Shown here piece after piece: positions 1-7,781 of a stretch of DNA of 8,516 nt. The stretch lies in assembly GCA_027008965.1 (NCBI GenBank), contig JALVDN010000295.1:1-8516 (forward strand), written 5' to 3'. The position numbers and the translations under genes are program-made. The stretch is from Flavobacteriales bacterium. Lineage in GTDB: Bacteria; Bacteroidota; Bacteroidia; Flavobacteriales; Flavobacteriaceae. The notes beneath the pieces were generated by a model, which was given only the letters and a program-made list of their open reading frames with translations, searched no databases and was not told where the DNA came from. Within the stretch, counting starts at the first letter, position 1. The number at the start of each line of letters is the position of its first letter.

Positions 1-967
1 TTTGATTCCCATTGAGCAAAACCATTTTTCCGTCCGAATTCCTCACGGCTACGGCAATCCGGTCGGCATCGGGGTCAGTGGCCAAAATGATTTCGGCGCC
101 TATTTCATCGGCTTTTTTTAAGGCCATGATGAATGCTTCAGGTTCTTCGGGGTTGGGAGATTGAACCGTGGGGAAATCACCGTCGGGACGGGCTTGTTCT
201 TCTATGATATGAAAATCGGTAAAGCCCGCTTGCTGCATAGCCTTGGGCATAATGGTGATGGATGTTCCGTGCAGGGACGTAAATAAAATTTTGATATTAC
301 TCCTGTCTCGTTTTCCAAAGGTTGCATGCGCTATTGATTCCTTGATAAATGCTTCATCCATTTCTTCTCCCACCCATTCTATCAAATCGGGATTAGCATC
401 AAAACGAATGTCTTCAAATTTTACCTTTTTGATAGCTTCCACTATTTCTTTATCATGCGGCGGAACCACTTGCGCACCGTCATTCCAATAGACTTTATAA
501 CCATTGTATTCAGGCGGATTATGAGAAGCGGTGAGTACGATTCCCGCATCGGTTTTCAAATATCTGACGGCAAAAGAAAGCTCGGGCGTAGGGCGGAATT
601 CTTTAAAAAGAAAAACCCTGATTCCATTGGCCGAAAAAACATCGGCAACGATTTGAGCAAAATACCGGCTATTGTGCCGCACATCATAATTCACCGCAAC
701 AGACAAATCCTTACCGGGAAATACTTGCTTTAAATAATCAGCCAATCCTTGCGTATTTTTCCCGATGGTATATTTATTCATCCGGTTGGTGCCCACACCC
801 ATGATTCCACGCATCCCCCCCGTACCGAATTCCAAATCTTTATAAAAACTTTCATAGAGTTCTTCGCTCCCGGATTCAATAAGTAATTTTACTTTTTTTA
901 TTGTCTCTTCATCAAAAGGCGGTTTTGTCCATTCATAGGCCCTTGCCAGAATTTCTTCTTTATTCAT
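1..967 (-). CDS. Phosphohexose mutase (phosphoglucomutase/phosphomannomutase family), 3' end cut by window
   Basis: This cytoplasmic alpha-D-phosphohexomutase interconverts hexose 1- and 6-phosphates (glucose and/or mannose) through a phosphoserine. I translated 322 residues before the window edge, a little over half of a typical family member of about 570. Visible landmarks are FGTGGMRG at residues 47-54 near the N-terminus, the phosphoserine loop TASHNP at 146-151 (Ser148, codon at 524-526), and the metal-binding loop DPDADR at 298-303. The sugar-specificity loop and phosphate-binding C-terminal domain lie outside the window, so glucose versus mannose preference cannot be decided. The start at 967 (MNKEEIL) is chosen; an in-frame ATG at 973 would add Met-Lys and is equally possible, since neither has a clear ribosome site. 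It follows the M28-like gene's stop by 5-11 bases, suggesting cotranscription. No defect is seen in the visible part. Confidence 0.93.
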   Translation of the reverse strand, partial: MNKEEILARAYEWTKPPFDEETIKKVKLLIESGSEELYESFYKDLEFGTGGMRGIMGVGTNRMNKYTIGKNTQGLADYLKQVFPGKDLSVAVNYDVRHNSRYFAQIVADVFSANGIRVFLFKEFRPTPELSFAVRYLKTDAGIVLTASHNPPEYNGYKVYWNDGAQVVPPHDKEIVEAIKKVKFEDIRFDANPDLIEWVGEEMDEAFIKESIAHATFGKRDRSNIKILFTSLHGTSITIMPKAMQQAGFTDFHIIEEQARPDGDFPTVQSPNPEEPEAFIMALKKADEIGAEIILATDPDADRIAVAVRNSDGKMVLLNGNQ

Positions 968-978
968 TTTCATTCGTT

Positions 979-2487
979 TTATTGATTAGCTATTTCCCAA
1001 ATATTTAAAAATATGTATTGTGTTCTTCGATGCAACGCATCAAAAGTAACTTCACGATAGGTATCCTTTGGTGTTTTATTATAAGGGTAACCCGGGGCAT
1101 AGTATGTTACAAAAGGAATTTTTTTATTTAAAAACATAACCACATCCGAAAAATTATCCCGGTTTGTAAAATGGTCTTTCATGGGACGATAGAGAAGCTC
1201 TATTTCGGGTCCTTTTTTATTAAATTTCTCCACTTTTTTCTCCACGGATTTATAAGGAAAATCACCGGTTACAAAAACATAATTCGGATTTTTGGCCAAA
1301 CTATCCACATAGCCCAGCGCATCCAAATCAACTACAGTTTTGATTTTCTCCAACGGAACGGGTGGAAATTCAAGAAAATGTTTGGCGCCTATGTGATCTT
1401 TTTCTCTTCCTGTAAACCAAACAAAAAGAAGTGATCTTTTTAATCTGTAACCTTCATTGGCCGCCAAGTTAAAAGCATTGGCCATTTCCAATAAGGCTGC
1501 AGTTCCGGTGGCATTGTTATTGGCGCCGGGAAATACAACCGTATCTATTTTCCCCAGATGATCATAATTGGCAATCACAAGAACATATTCATCCGGTTTA
1601 GTATCTCCTTCAACATAAGCTATGATATTTTTGGCTAAAACAGGTTTAGTTTGTGTTTTATAATCAATGGTTACGGGGACAGGCCATTTTCTGTCCTTTC
1701 TACCGGAATAATAAACGTCTCTCAATGAGTTATAACCTGTCAAATCTTCCAAAACACGCGTGCTGATAATAAAATCATACAACGAATCGGCTTTTACGCC
1801 GGTCACAGGTTTACGTGATTCATATATTTGATCGAATATTTTTTTATAGAATCCATAGTTACCTTCATCAAAATAAAACATGGCTTTGGCTCCGTGGCTT
1901 AAGGCGGCATTTCGTTTTTTGATGTATGCATGAATAGGATCCGCCGACCACTCCGAAGGTCTGTTTGTACCGGTAAGTATATATGCTCCGAAATCATCCC
2001 TGGGTTCACCCGCTTTTACCAATACAATTTTATTTTTAACATCCAAATAGGCATAATCATTAAAAGAAGGATCGTCCACTCCGTAACCCACATAAACAAT
2101 ATGGTCATCGGTGAAATATAAACTGTCATGCGGGAAAAAACTCAAAAAATCCTCTCCGAGATGATATTCATTCACATCCGTTGAAATGGTGACATCGGGT
2201 TTGTTGGGCATGATGATTTCAAAAGACTGGTAGTAGTCCTCTTTCATAGGTTCTAACCCATACTTTTTTAAAATACCGGTGAGATAATCGGCGGCTTTTT
2301 GAGCGCCTCTTGTACCGGTTTCTCTTCCTTCCATTTTTTTGGAAGATAATTTTTTAACATGTGAAATAAGTTCGTTTATATAAATTAAATCGGCATAGTA
2401 TAATTGAGGTGATTTCTTATATGAAGAAGAAAAAATCAGTCCCAACAATATTAATGCCCCAATGATTCCCCCGGTTTTTTTTAGCAT
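979..2487 (-). CDS. M28-fold membrane-anchored protein, probable inactive peptidase homologue
   Basis: This 502-residue protein has the layout of the M28 (aminopeptidase Y/S-like) metallopeptidase family. A hydrophobic N-terminal segment lies at about 7-20 with no lipobox, followed by the family's characteristic KKMEGRETGTRGAQKAADYL at 50-69, a PA-like inserted region at about 128-290, then the peptidase fold. The metal-site motifs are recognisable but altered. The usual (A/S)HYDHLG is ANYDHLG (306-312, Asn307). The usual PGADDNASG is PGANNNATG (320-328, Asn323/Asn324). The usual catalytic GEE is GRE (360-362, Arg361). The closing YHTPxDT is NKTPKDT (Lys471). Glu362 and Asp389 (VDLDALG) remain. 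By family knowledge such a site should not hold two zinc ions or activate water, so an exported binding or scaffold role is inferred. The frame is intact. It lies 52 bases after the TonB receptor and just before the phosphohexose mutase. Confidence 0.85.
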   Translation of the reverse strand: MLKKTGGIIGALILLGLIFSSSYKKSPQLYYADLIYINELISHVKKLSSKKMEGRETGTRGAQKAADYLTGILKKYGLEPMKEDYYQSFEIIMPNKPDVTISTDVNEYHLGEDFLSFFPHDSLYFTDDHIVYVGYGVDDPSFNDYAYLDVKNKIVLVKAGEPRDDFGAYILTGTNRPSEWSADPIHAYIKKRNAALSHGAKAMFYFDEGNYGFYKKIFDQIYESRKPVTGVKADSLYDFIISTRVLEDLTGYNSLRDVYYSGRKDRKWPVPVTIDYKTQTKPVLAKNIIAYVEGDTKPDEYVLVIANYDHLGKIDTVVFPGANNNATGTAALLEMANAFNLAANEGYRLKRSLLFVWFTGREKDHIGAKHFLEFPPVPLEKIKTVVDLDALGYVDSLAKNPNYVFVTGDFPYKSVEKKVEKFNKKGPEIELLYRPMKDHFTNRDNFSDVVMFLNKKIPFVTYYAPGYPYNKTPKDTYREVTFDALHRRTQYIFLNIWEIANQ

Positions 2488-2539
2488 AATTCTTATAGAA
2501 ATTATTTTTTACGTGGTAAAAATACGAATTAATCCTGTT
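2488..2539 (-). other. 52-base gap between TonB receptor and M28-like gene
   Basis: This is the longest non-coding stretch in the window. On the minus strand it is very AT-rich, with short A and T runs. I see no convincing Bacteroidota promoter (a TTTG element paired with TAnnTTTG at the right spacing), no clear Shine-Dalgarno site before the ATG at 2487, and no stem-loop followed by a T-run. It could carry a weak internal promoter or simply be a spacer inside an operon. Confidence 0.5.
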
Positions 2540-4903
2540 TTAAAACCGGTAGGAATAACTCACGGATGGCAAGATGGGAAACAAACTCATTTGATAGATT
2601 CCGTATGAATATTTCCGGGTTTGCTCGTTATATTCGCCGTCCATGTAATAATAAAATGGATTTTGCCTGTTATAAGCGTTATAAACACTGATGGTCCAGG
2701 TGCGTTGTCCGTATTTTTTCTTTTTGGTCATTTGAAGACTCAAGTCCAAACGGTGATAAGGCCGCATGCGGTAACCGTTTTTGGTTGTGTATATATAGTT
2801 CCGACCAAAACCAAAACCCAGCGTGTGATCACTAAATTGGGTTGAATAATAACCGATGGGCAAAGTCACCGGATAACCCGAGCCAAATGTCCATGATGCC
2901 GAAAAGTTCACATTCTTTTTCACCGGATATTGGAAAACCACGTTTAATGAATGAGGTCTGTCATAAACAAATGGATACCATTTTCCGTTATTCACCGGAA
3001 AACTGAACCGGCGCATAGATCTGGCGTAGGTATATGCCAACCAACCGGTCCACTTCCCTTTTAATTTTCTTATGAGTATTTCGGCACCATAGGCATATCC
3101 TTTTCCGTTTTTCACAATTATACTTTCCCATTGAGAACTTCCCAAACCCAAAAAACTCTCGCCCGGACGATAGGTAATCAAATGCTTTAATTCCTTATAG
3201 TAAATTTCCAAACTCCAATCCCAAGCATTCCCCGGCCATGTTTGTGCTATCCCTAGGGCCGCTTGCCAAGCATGAGCGGGTGGAGCTTTTTCTGTAGGGG
3301 GCAACCAAAGGTCAACCGGAAGCCCCAATCCCGACGATGAAAGCAAATGTACGGTTTGTTGCATTTGAGTGTATGAAGCTTTCAACGAAAGATTTTCTTT
3401 CAAAAGATAATTCACGCCGATTCTCGGTTCCAATGAAGGAAAGTTTTTTGTTCCGGTTATATAATTATTTAATCTCAAGCCTATTCGTGACTTAAATCTT
3501 TTGCCTATTTTATTTTTCCATTCCGCATAGGCATAAAGCGTTCCAGAGCGCAATCCGTAATCTCCCAAAACCGTATCGGTTTCATTATTCAAATCGCTTT
3601 CTTTGATTTGCAAAACTCCGGGTTTAAACCGGTGATAAGTTCCTCCTATTCCGAATTTAATTTTGTGATTTTCATTGAGGAGTAAATCCATATCGGTTTT
3701 CAGGCCTAAATCGCGTATGCCGGATATGTAGGCTAAATAACTTTTGAATTCTTCATCTTTTTCGCGGGCGCTCACTTTCAGGCGATATCGCGTATAAGAA
3801 AAAATGGTGTTGGCAAAAAGTTTCGGTGTAATAACACGTCTCCATCTGACTGCCAACAGATGATTGCCCCATCCCATTCTGCCTTTGAAACGATAATTTT
3901 CCGGTTTTGATTGTTCCGAAAACATAAATGCATCTTCACCCAAATACCAGCTGATGTCAAAATCATCTTTGTCCGATGCACGATGATTAACCTTGATATT
4001 ATAATCATAAAAAGTATAAGCAAAGGATTCCTCGCCTTCAGAACCCAATGAAGAAGCCGCTTTGAGCAAAATTTCATAGGGAAAACGCCTTGCCGAAACA
4101 ATAAATGAAGTTTTATCTTTGATGATAGGCCCTTCAAAAGTAAATTTGGCACTGATAAGCCCGAGCATAAAAGCGCCATGATATTCTTTTTTATTTCCGT
4201 CGCGCATGCGAACATCCAAAACCGATGATAACCGGTTTCCGTAGCGGGCCGGAAAATCGCCTTTATAAAGCGTCACTTGATTGATGGCATCATTATTAAA
4301 AACCGAAATAAAACCTCCCAGATGATTGATATAATACAATGGTACATCATCCAATAGAAAAAGATTTTGATCCATTCCGCCGCCGCGTACAAACATGCCG
4401 CCAAAGCCTTCTTTGCCTTGTTGAACACCCGGAAGCAAATGCATCACTTTGATCACGTCCGGCTCGGCAAAAATCACCGGAACTTGTTTTAATTGTTTGG
4501 CTCCAAGCGTAATCCAGCTCATTTCTACTTTCCGTTCAGGATGAGCGGAACTTTCCGCACGTATGACCACTTCTTCGAGTTGTTCACCGGGAAGGAGTTT
4601 TACATTCAAGGTGATACTTCTTTGTACCTTAATCTTAATCTTCTTAACAAAACTTTTATAACCCAAAAAATTCACATGAATTTCCAAACTGTCATGCTTC
4701 ACCGGAACTTGCAAATGAAAATAGCCGTGTTCATTGGCAACCGTTCCTTTACCGCTGTATTTTTCATACACTTCGGCTCCTAACAATTTTTCTCCCGATT
4801 TGGCATCCGTAACATAACCTGAAATAATGATTTCTTCATCGGATTGGGCAAAACCTCCGTAACAGAAAACAAAAACCTGAAAAAACATCAATAAATATCT
4901 CAT
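2540..4903 (-). CDS. TonB-dependent outer-membrane receptor with carboxypeptidase-regulatory-like domain
   Basis: This 787-residue protein is a TonB-dependent transporter that would move an unidentified substrate across the outer membrane using energy from TonB-ExbBD. A signal peptide occupies about 1-20, with likely cleavage after GGFAQ. A CarboxypepD_reg-like beta-sandwich follows at about 26-103 (ISGYVTDAKSGEKLLGAEV), then a short LEEVVIRAE stretch at 109-117 at the plug entrance. The plug runs over about 118-235, with MFVRGGGMDQNLFLLDDVPL at 170-189 and the conserved KGDFPARYGNRLSSVLDVR at 214-232. The remainder is a 22-strand-type barrel rich in alternating aromatic residues, ending in Phe (SVSYSYRF), as outer-membrane barrels do. 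The plug pattern matches receptors that sit beside DUF4249 lipoproteins rather than classic SusC. The start at 4903 lies 6 bases after the DUF4249 stop, so the two are almost certainly cotranscribed. The substrate cannot be read from the sequence. Confidence 0.95.
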   Translation of the reverse strand: MRYLLMFFQVFVFCYGGFAQSDEEIIISGYVTDAKSGEKLLGAEVYEKYSGKGTVANEHGYFHLQVPVKHDSLEIHVNFLGYKSFVKKIKIKVQRSITLNVKLLPGEQLEEVVIRAESSAHPERKVEMSWITLGAKQLKQVPVIFAEPDVIKVMHLLPGVQQGKEGFGGMFVRGGGMDQNLFLLDDVPLYYINHLGGFISVFNNDAINQVTLYKGDFPARYGNRLSSVLDVRMRDGNKKEYHGAFMLGLISAKFTFEGPIIKDKTSFIVSARRFPYEILLKAASSLGSEGEESFAYTFYDYNIKVNHRASDKDDFDISWYLGEDAFMFSEQSKPENYRFKGRMGWGNHLLAVRWRRVITPKLFANTIFSYTRYRLKVSAREKDEEFKSYLAYISGIRDLGLKTDMDLLLNENHKIKFGIGGTYHRFKPGVLQIKESDLNNETDTVLGDYGLRSGTLYAYAEWKNKIGKRFKSRIGLRLNNYITGTKNFPSLEPRIGVNYLLKENLSLKASYTQMQQTVHLLSSSGLGLPVDLWLPPTEKAPPAHAWQAALGIAQTWPGNAWDWSLEIYYKELKHLITYRPGESFLGLGSSQWESIIVKNGKGYAYGAEILIRKLKGKWTGWLAYTYARSMRRFSFPVNNGKWYPFVYDRPHSLNVVFQYPVKKNVNFSASWTFGSGYPVTLPIGYYSTQFSDHTLGFGFGRNYIYTTKNGYRMRPYHRLDLSLQMTKKKKYGQRTWTISVYNAYNRQNPFYYYMDGEYNEQTRKYSYGIYQMSLFPILPSVSYSYRF

Positions 4904-4909
4904 TATCTG

Positions 4910-5788
4910 CTAATTGGGAGGATAAGTCATGTTTATGATTTGGGTATGATAACTCATCACGGTGCCATAACCATTTTGAACATTGGAATAAATGTTTTCT
5001 CTGTCTGTGGTGGAGATAAAACCTTCTGCTCCGTAGTTGGCATTTTTAGTGAGCATATATTTGTATGCACTTTCGGTGAGACGTGAAATTTCAATAGAAA
5101 GGGTATCGGTTGCAAAATCCACACCCCACACTTGATAATACAAAGCAAACTTTCGTGTGTTATCCAAATCCTCTCCTTTTAAAATGAAATAGTTAAGCCG
5201 GCTATAATCTTCCCCGATTTCCGGAGCATATAAATTTAAAGGTTCTTTGTAGGTCTGAGGATTAAAATTATAGGCCCTGATTAAAAAATAATCGGGTTCG
5301 TCCGGTTGAACAGGGATTTGGAAGTTTAATTCCAAAAGTGAACCGGTGTAATTATTATTTGTTGTAAATCTTGCCGAAAGAATGATGGCTCCCGGCGAAG
5401 CGGGTATACGGGTAGAGCCTTCGGCCGGTTCTTCATCCGGAACATGCGCCACTAATTTATATGTTTTTCCTTCCTCCGGATAATAGGAAGACAAAAATTT
5501 TAGTGCAATTCCGTCATAAAACAAAGTATCCACCAATTGATTGTTTTCATATAACGTAATATAGGACTGTGAAAGAAGAGGCGAATCATCGTATTGATAT
5601 TCAAATGCTTCTTCAAGTTGATGAACGATACTCAATGATGCCGTGATGCTATCGGCCGGATTCATGGCACTGAATAAAACAACGCGGTATGGAGGAGCGG
5701 GTAAATCTATTTTTATTTTTTTACTGCATGAATTTATTTGAAGGAAAATCATTAAAATAAGAAAAAGTGAAAACGGTTTGAGTTTCAT
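4910..5788 (-). CDS. DUF4249-family lipoprotein, partner of the TonB receptor
   Basis: This 292-residue predicted lipoprotein has a hydrophobic signal segment at about 5-18 and a lipobox-like INSC with Cys21 as the lipidated residue. Directly after it comes IKIDLPAPPYRVVLFSAMNP (25-44), which resembles the start of DUF4249 proteins (Cys, a few residues, IDLP, then a beta strand). The C-terminal part has SIEISRLTESAYKYM (231-245) and ENIYSNVQNGYG (264-275), which I recognise as the family's closing signature, so the protein appears full length. Members are encoded next to TonB-dependent receptors throughout Bacteroidota, but no molecular role is firmly assigned. A receptor-associated binding or lid function is an inference. 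Residues after the Cys are SKK, with no acidic cluster of the kind known to send lipoproteins to the cell surface. It lies 33 bases after the EamA permease and 6 before the receptor. Confidence 0.86.
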   Translation of the reverse strand: MKLKPFSLFLILMIFLQINSCSKKIKIDLPAPPYRVVLFSAMNPADSITASLSIVHQLEEAFEYQYDDSPLLSQSYITLYENNQLVDTLFYDGIALKFLSSYYPEEGKTYKLVAHVPDEEPAEGSTRIPASPGAIILSARFTTNNNYTGSLLELNFQIPVQPDEPDYFLIRAYNFNPQTYKEPLNLYAPEIGEDYSRLNYFILKGEDLDNTRKFALYYQVWGVDFATDTLSIEISRLTESAYKYMLTKNANYGAEGFISTTDRENIYSNVQNGYGTVMSYHTQIINMTYPPN

Positions 5789-5821
5789 AATTTAAAATTA
5801 CAAAAAGTTATGACAATAATA
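5789..5821 (-). other. 33-base gap upstream of the DUF4249/TonB receptor pair
   Basis: This AT-rich spacer separates the EamA permease stop from the DUF4249 start. On the minus strand it contains TAACTTTT, one base off the Bacteroidota -7 consensus TAnnTTTG. No matching -33 TTTG lies at the expected distance, so I do not call a promoter. It is still the most plausible place for separate transcription of the receptor pair. Confidence 0.35.
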
Positions 5822-6691
5822 CTAATTTTTTCCCGTTAAATATACGGCCGTTAATAAAAGAATGCCAAACAATATTTGTGTCAATGTCAATCTTTCTCCG
5901 TCTAAAATTCCGGCTATCACGGCCACCAGCGGAACCAAATACGTAAAAGTGGAAGCAAAAACCGATGTGGAAATTTGTACCAACCGGTTGAACATGAGTT
6001 TAGCTATCACACTCCCTGTCACCCCTAAAAAAACGGCATAAGCAACGCCCTTCATAAAAATGGGATTTTGAAAATCCTGAGGTTTAACTCCTGTAGAAAA
6101 AAACATCAACAAAGCAATGGGGAGAATAATGATAAAAACTCCTCCGGTAAATGTCAGTGCCGGTATATCTTGATACCATCTTTTGACCAAATTGATATTG
6201 ATACCGTAACTCAAAGAAGCAATAATAATCAAAAGCGCATACCAATAATTTTGCTCGGGATGGGCTTGCGAACTCACCAAAATGAGCCCCACTGTGGAAA
6301 GCATTCCCAAAATCACGCCTGCTATTTTATATTTGTTCACGGGAAATTTAAAAAACAAATAGCCCACAAGTAGCGTAAACAAAGGTGTAACCGAAGTAAA
6401 AACCGCTGTAATTCCACTGTCAATATATTGTTGTGCAATAGCAAAAAGGGTGAGCGGAAATAAAGCGCCCAAGGTTCCCGTGGTCAAAAAATACAAGTAA
6501 TATTTTTTAGGCAAAGCCAAAACACGACGCAAAACAATGGGAAAAAAAATAATTCCGGCTGTGATAATACGCAAGGTCGAAACTTGCATGGGAGACAGAC
6601 CTTCCAGTGAACGCTTGGTCCACAAAAACATGGTCCCCCAAATGAGCGAAGCACCCAGAAGATAAACCCATTTGAGCTTTTCTTTATTCAC
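5822..6691 (-). CDS. EamA/DMT-family inner-membrane permease, GTG start
   Basis: This 289-residue integral membrane protein of the drug/metabolite transporter superfamily probably exports a small metabolite, though the substrate cannot be predicted. It has two tandem EamA repeats (about 8-140 and 150-287), each giving five helices, at approximately 8-26, 36-54, 65-87, 93-114, 121-139, 149-168, 178-198, 213-233, 243-262 and 267-287. Typical features are LIWGTMFLWTKR at 16-27 in helix 1 and SVTPLFTLLVGYLFFKFPVN at 100-119. The start codon is GTG at 6689-6691. It is preceded directly by an in-frame TGA, and the next in-frame ATG (residue 21) would cut helix 1, so GTG is the only sensible start. 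It overlaps the stop of the upstream thioredoxin by 8 bases, implying translational coupling. Length and topology are normal for the family. Confidence 0.93.
   Translation of the reverse strand: MNKEKLKWVYLLGASLIWGTMFLWTKRSLEGLSPMQVSTLRIITAGIIFFPIVLRRVLALPKKYYLYFLTTGTLGALFPLTLFAIAQQYIDSGITAVFTSVTPLFTLLVGYLFFKFPVNKYKIAGVILGMLSTVGLILVSSQAHPEQNYWYALLIIIASLSYGININLVKRWYQDIPALTFTGGVFIIILPIALLMFFSTGVKPQDFQNPIFMKGVAYAVFLGVTGSVIAKLMFNRLVQISTSVFASTFTYLVPLVAVIAGILDGERLTLTQILFGILLLTAVYLTGKN
6684..6691 (-). other. 8-base stop/start overlap, thioredoxin to EamA permease
   Basis: On the minus strand GTGAATAA contains both the GTG start of the permease and the TAA stop of the thioredoxin. It is the counterpart of the ATGAATAA overlap at 7774-7781, differing in one base. 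Such overlaps usually reflect translational coupling by re-initiation. Confidence 0.85.
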
Positions 6692-7781
6692 TCAACCATT
6701 TCTTTATGGCATCTTCCAATGATTTTCCATGTAAATTTTTAGCCCTGATAATTCCTTTGCTGTCCAATAATAAAGTTTGCGGAATGAAATTGATGTGATA
6801 TTGTTTGGCTATGGGTTCCTGCCAACCTTTCAAGTTGGAAACATGAAACCAATTTAATCCGTCTTGTTGTATGGCCCGCACCCAAGCTTCCTTACTTTTA
6901 TCCAGCGAAACACTTATAATATTCAAACCCTGATCATGGTATTTTTCATATAACCGGACCAGGAAAGGATTATTAACCCGGCAGGGCTTACACCATGACG
7001 CCCAAAAATCAACAATGGTCACTTTTCCCATACTTCCGAATAAACTGATAGGTTCACCGTCAGGGGTCAAACCCGTAAAATTGGGAGCTTGTGTCCCAAC
7101 GGCACCCACTGAAAGGGTATTGAGCCGGTAGGTCAAAAATTTTCCGGCTTTGGTTTTCTTCAAATTTTCAGGATAAGAACCATATATATCCGTGATTTTT
7201 TTAAAATCGGGTGATGGTTGGTATGTAAGCTCTATCAAAGCCAATACACCGGGCAAACTCATATTCTCCCGGGCAAAATCAAAAACAAAACCGGTCCACT
7301 CTTCATCAGTCTTCATAAGGGCCTTTTCCCATTTTTTTCTTTCTTCACCCTGTGAAGCAGATAACTTTTTAAAAATTTCTTTCCGTCGGGTCAAAACACT
7401 ATCTTTCTTAGCATAAAAACGGTGTAATAAATCGTTGGACGAACTGCCGGTCACATACGAATGCTTGAAATCTATTGTATCAACCGTTAAAGTAACATCC
7501 GCATCTCCTAAAATAGCAGGAACGCTTGCCGATCCGTTACTAATCATAAAAAATTCGGGTGAAAAAGGAGCAAAGGAATAATCAATCTTCCCTTCCTTTA
7601 CATGAAGCGTATCCACCACATGAACTTTTCCTTTTTCGTCAATCGTATATAACAGCAATTTATCCGATTTAAGCCCCTTTGCATCACCTGACAAATGATA
7701 TTGTTTCATTTTGGGTTGCGACCCGCAACCTGCAAGCAATAAAAACAGTAAAACCGGAAGGCTTGAAACAAATTTATTCAT
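6684..7781 (-). CDS. TlpA/ResA-type thioredoxin lipoprotein with DUF4369-like N-terminus
   Basis: This 365-residue envelope thiol-disulfide oxidoreductase has a signal peptide ending in the lipobox LAGC (lipidated Cys19) and basic rather than acidic residues after it, so it probably faces the periplasm. Residues about 27-125 form a beta-rich DUF4369-like domain (YHLSGDAKGLKSDKLLLY). A charged helical linker lies at about 125-220. The AhpC/TSA-Redoxin thioredoxin fold covers about 229-365, with WASWCKPCR at 260-268 (redox pair Cys264/Cys267) and the cis-proline loop FIPQT at 332-336 (Pro334). Proteins of this design commonly reduce or reshuffle disulfides, for example in cytochrome c maturation, but the client here is unknown. 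Over the last 140 or so residues it is about half identical by eye to the product of the gene immediately upstream, so the pair arose by tandem duplication. Its ATG overlaps the upstream stop by 8 bases. Confidence 0.93.
   Translation of the reverse strand: MNKFVSSLPVLLFLLLAGCGSQPKMKQYHLSGDAKGLKSDKLLLYTIDEKGKVHVVDTLHVKEGKIDYSFAPFSPEFFMISNGSASVPAILGDADVTLTVDTIDFKHSYVTGSSSNDLLHRFYAKKDSVLTRRKEIFKKLSASQGEERKKWEKALMKTDEEWTGFVFDFARENMSLPGVLALIELTYQPSPDFKKITDIYGSYPENLKKTKAGKFLTYRLNTLSVGAVGTQAPNFTGLTPDGEPISLFGSMGKVTIVDFWASWCKPCRVNNPFLVRLYEKYHDQGLNIISVSLDKSKEAWVRAIQQDGLNWFHVSNLKGWQEPIAKQYHINFIPQTLLLDSKGIIRAKNLHGKSLEDAIKKWLSE
7774..7781 (-). other. 8-base stop/start overlap between the two thioredoxin genes
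   Basis: On the minus strand ATGAATAA holds the ATG of the second thioredoxin and the TAA stop of the first. The geometry equals that at 6684-6691, where GTG replaces ATG. Translational coupling is likely. Confidence 0.85.

Noticed and set aside
243..733. Two overlapping plus-strand open frames
   Set aside because: They are antisense to the phosphohexose mutase, whose conserved motifs (TASHNP, DPDADR) establish the coding strand. The plus-strand products have no recognisable domains.
2534..2549. Near-perfect 16-base palindrome CCTGTTTTAAAACCGG spanning the TonB receptor stop codon, considered as a terminator or operator
   Set aside because: It has no loop, is mostly A/T in the centre, is not followed by a T-run, and half of it is constrained by the receptor's conserved C-terminal codons. 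Chance is a sufficient explanation.
3778..4215. 145-codon minus-strand frame inside the TonB receptor gene
   Set aside because: It is a different frame of a gene whose main frame encodes a continuous conserved barrel. Its product is low in recognisable features.
5789..5821. TAACTTTT as a Bacteroidota -7 promoter element for the DUF4249/receptor pair
   Set aside because: One base departs from TAnnTTTG and there is no TTTG at the expected -33 distance. In such AT-rich DNA a single partial match carries little weight.
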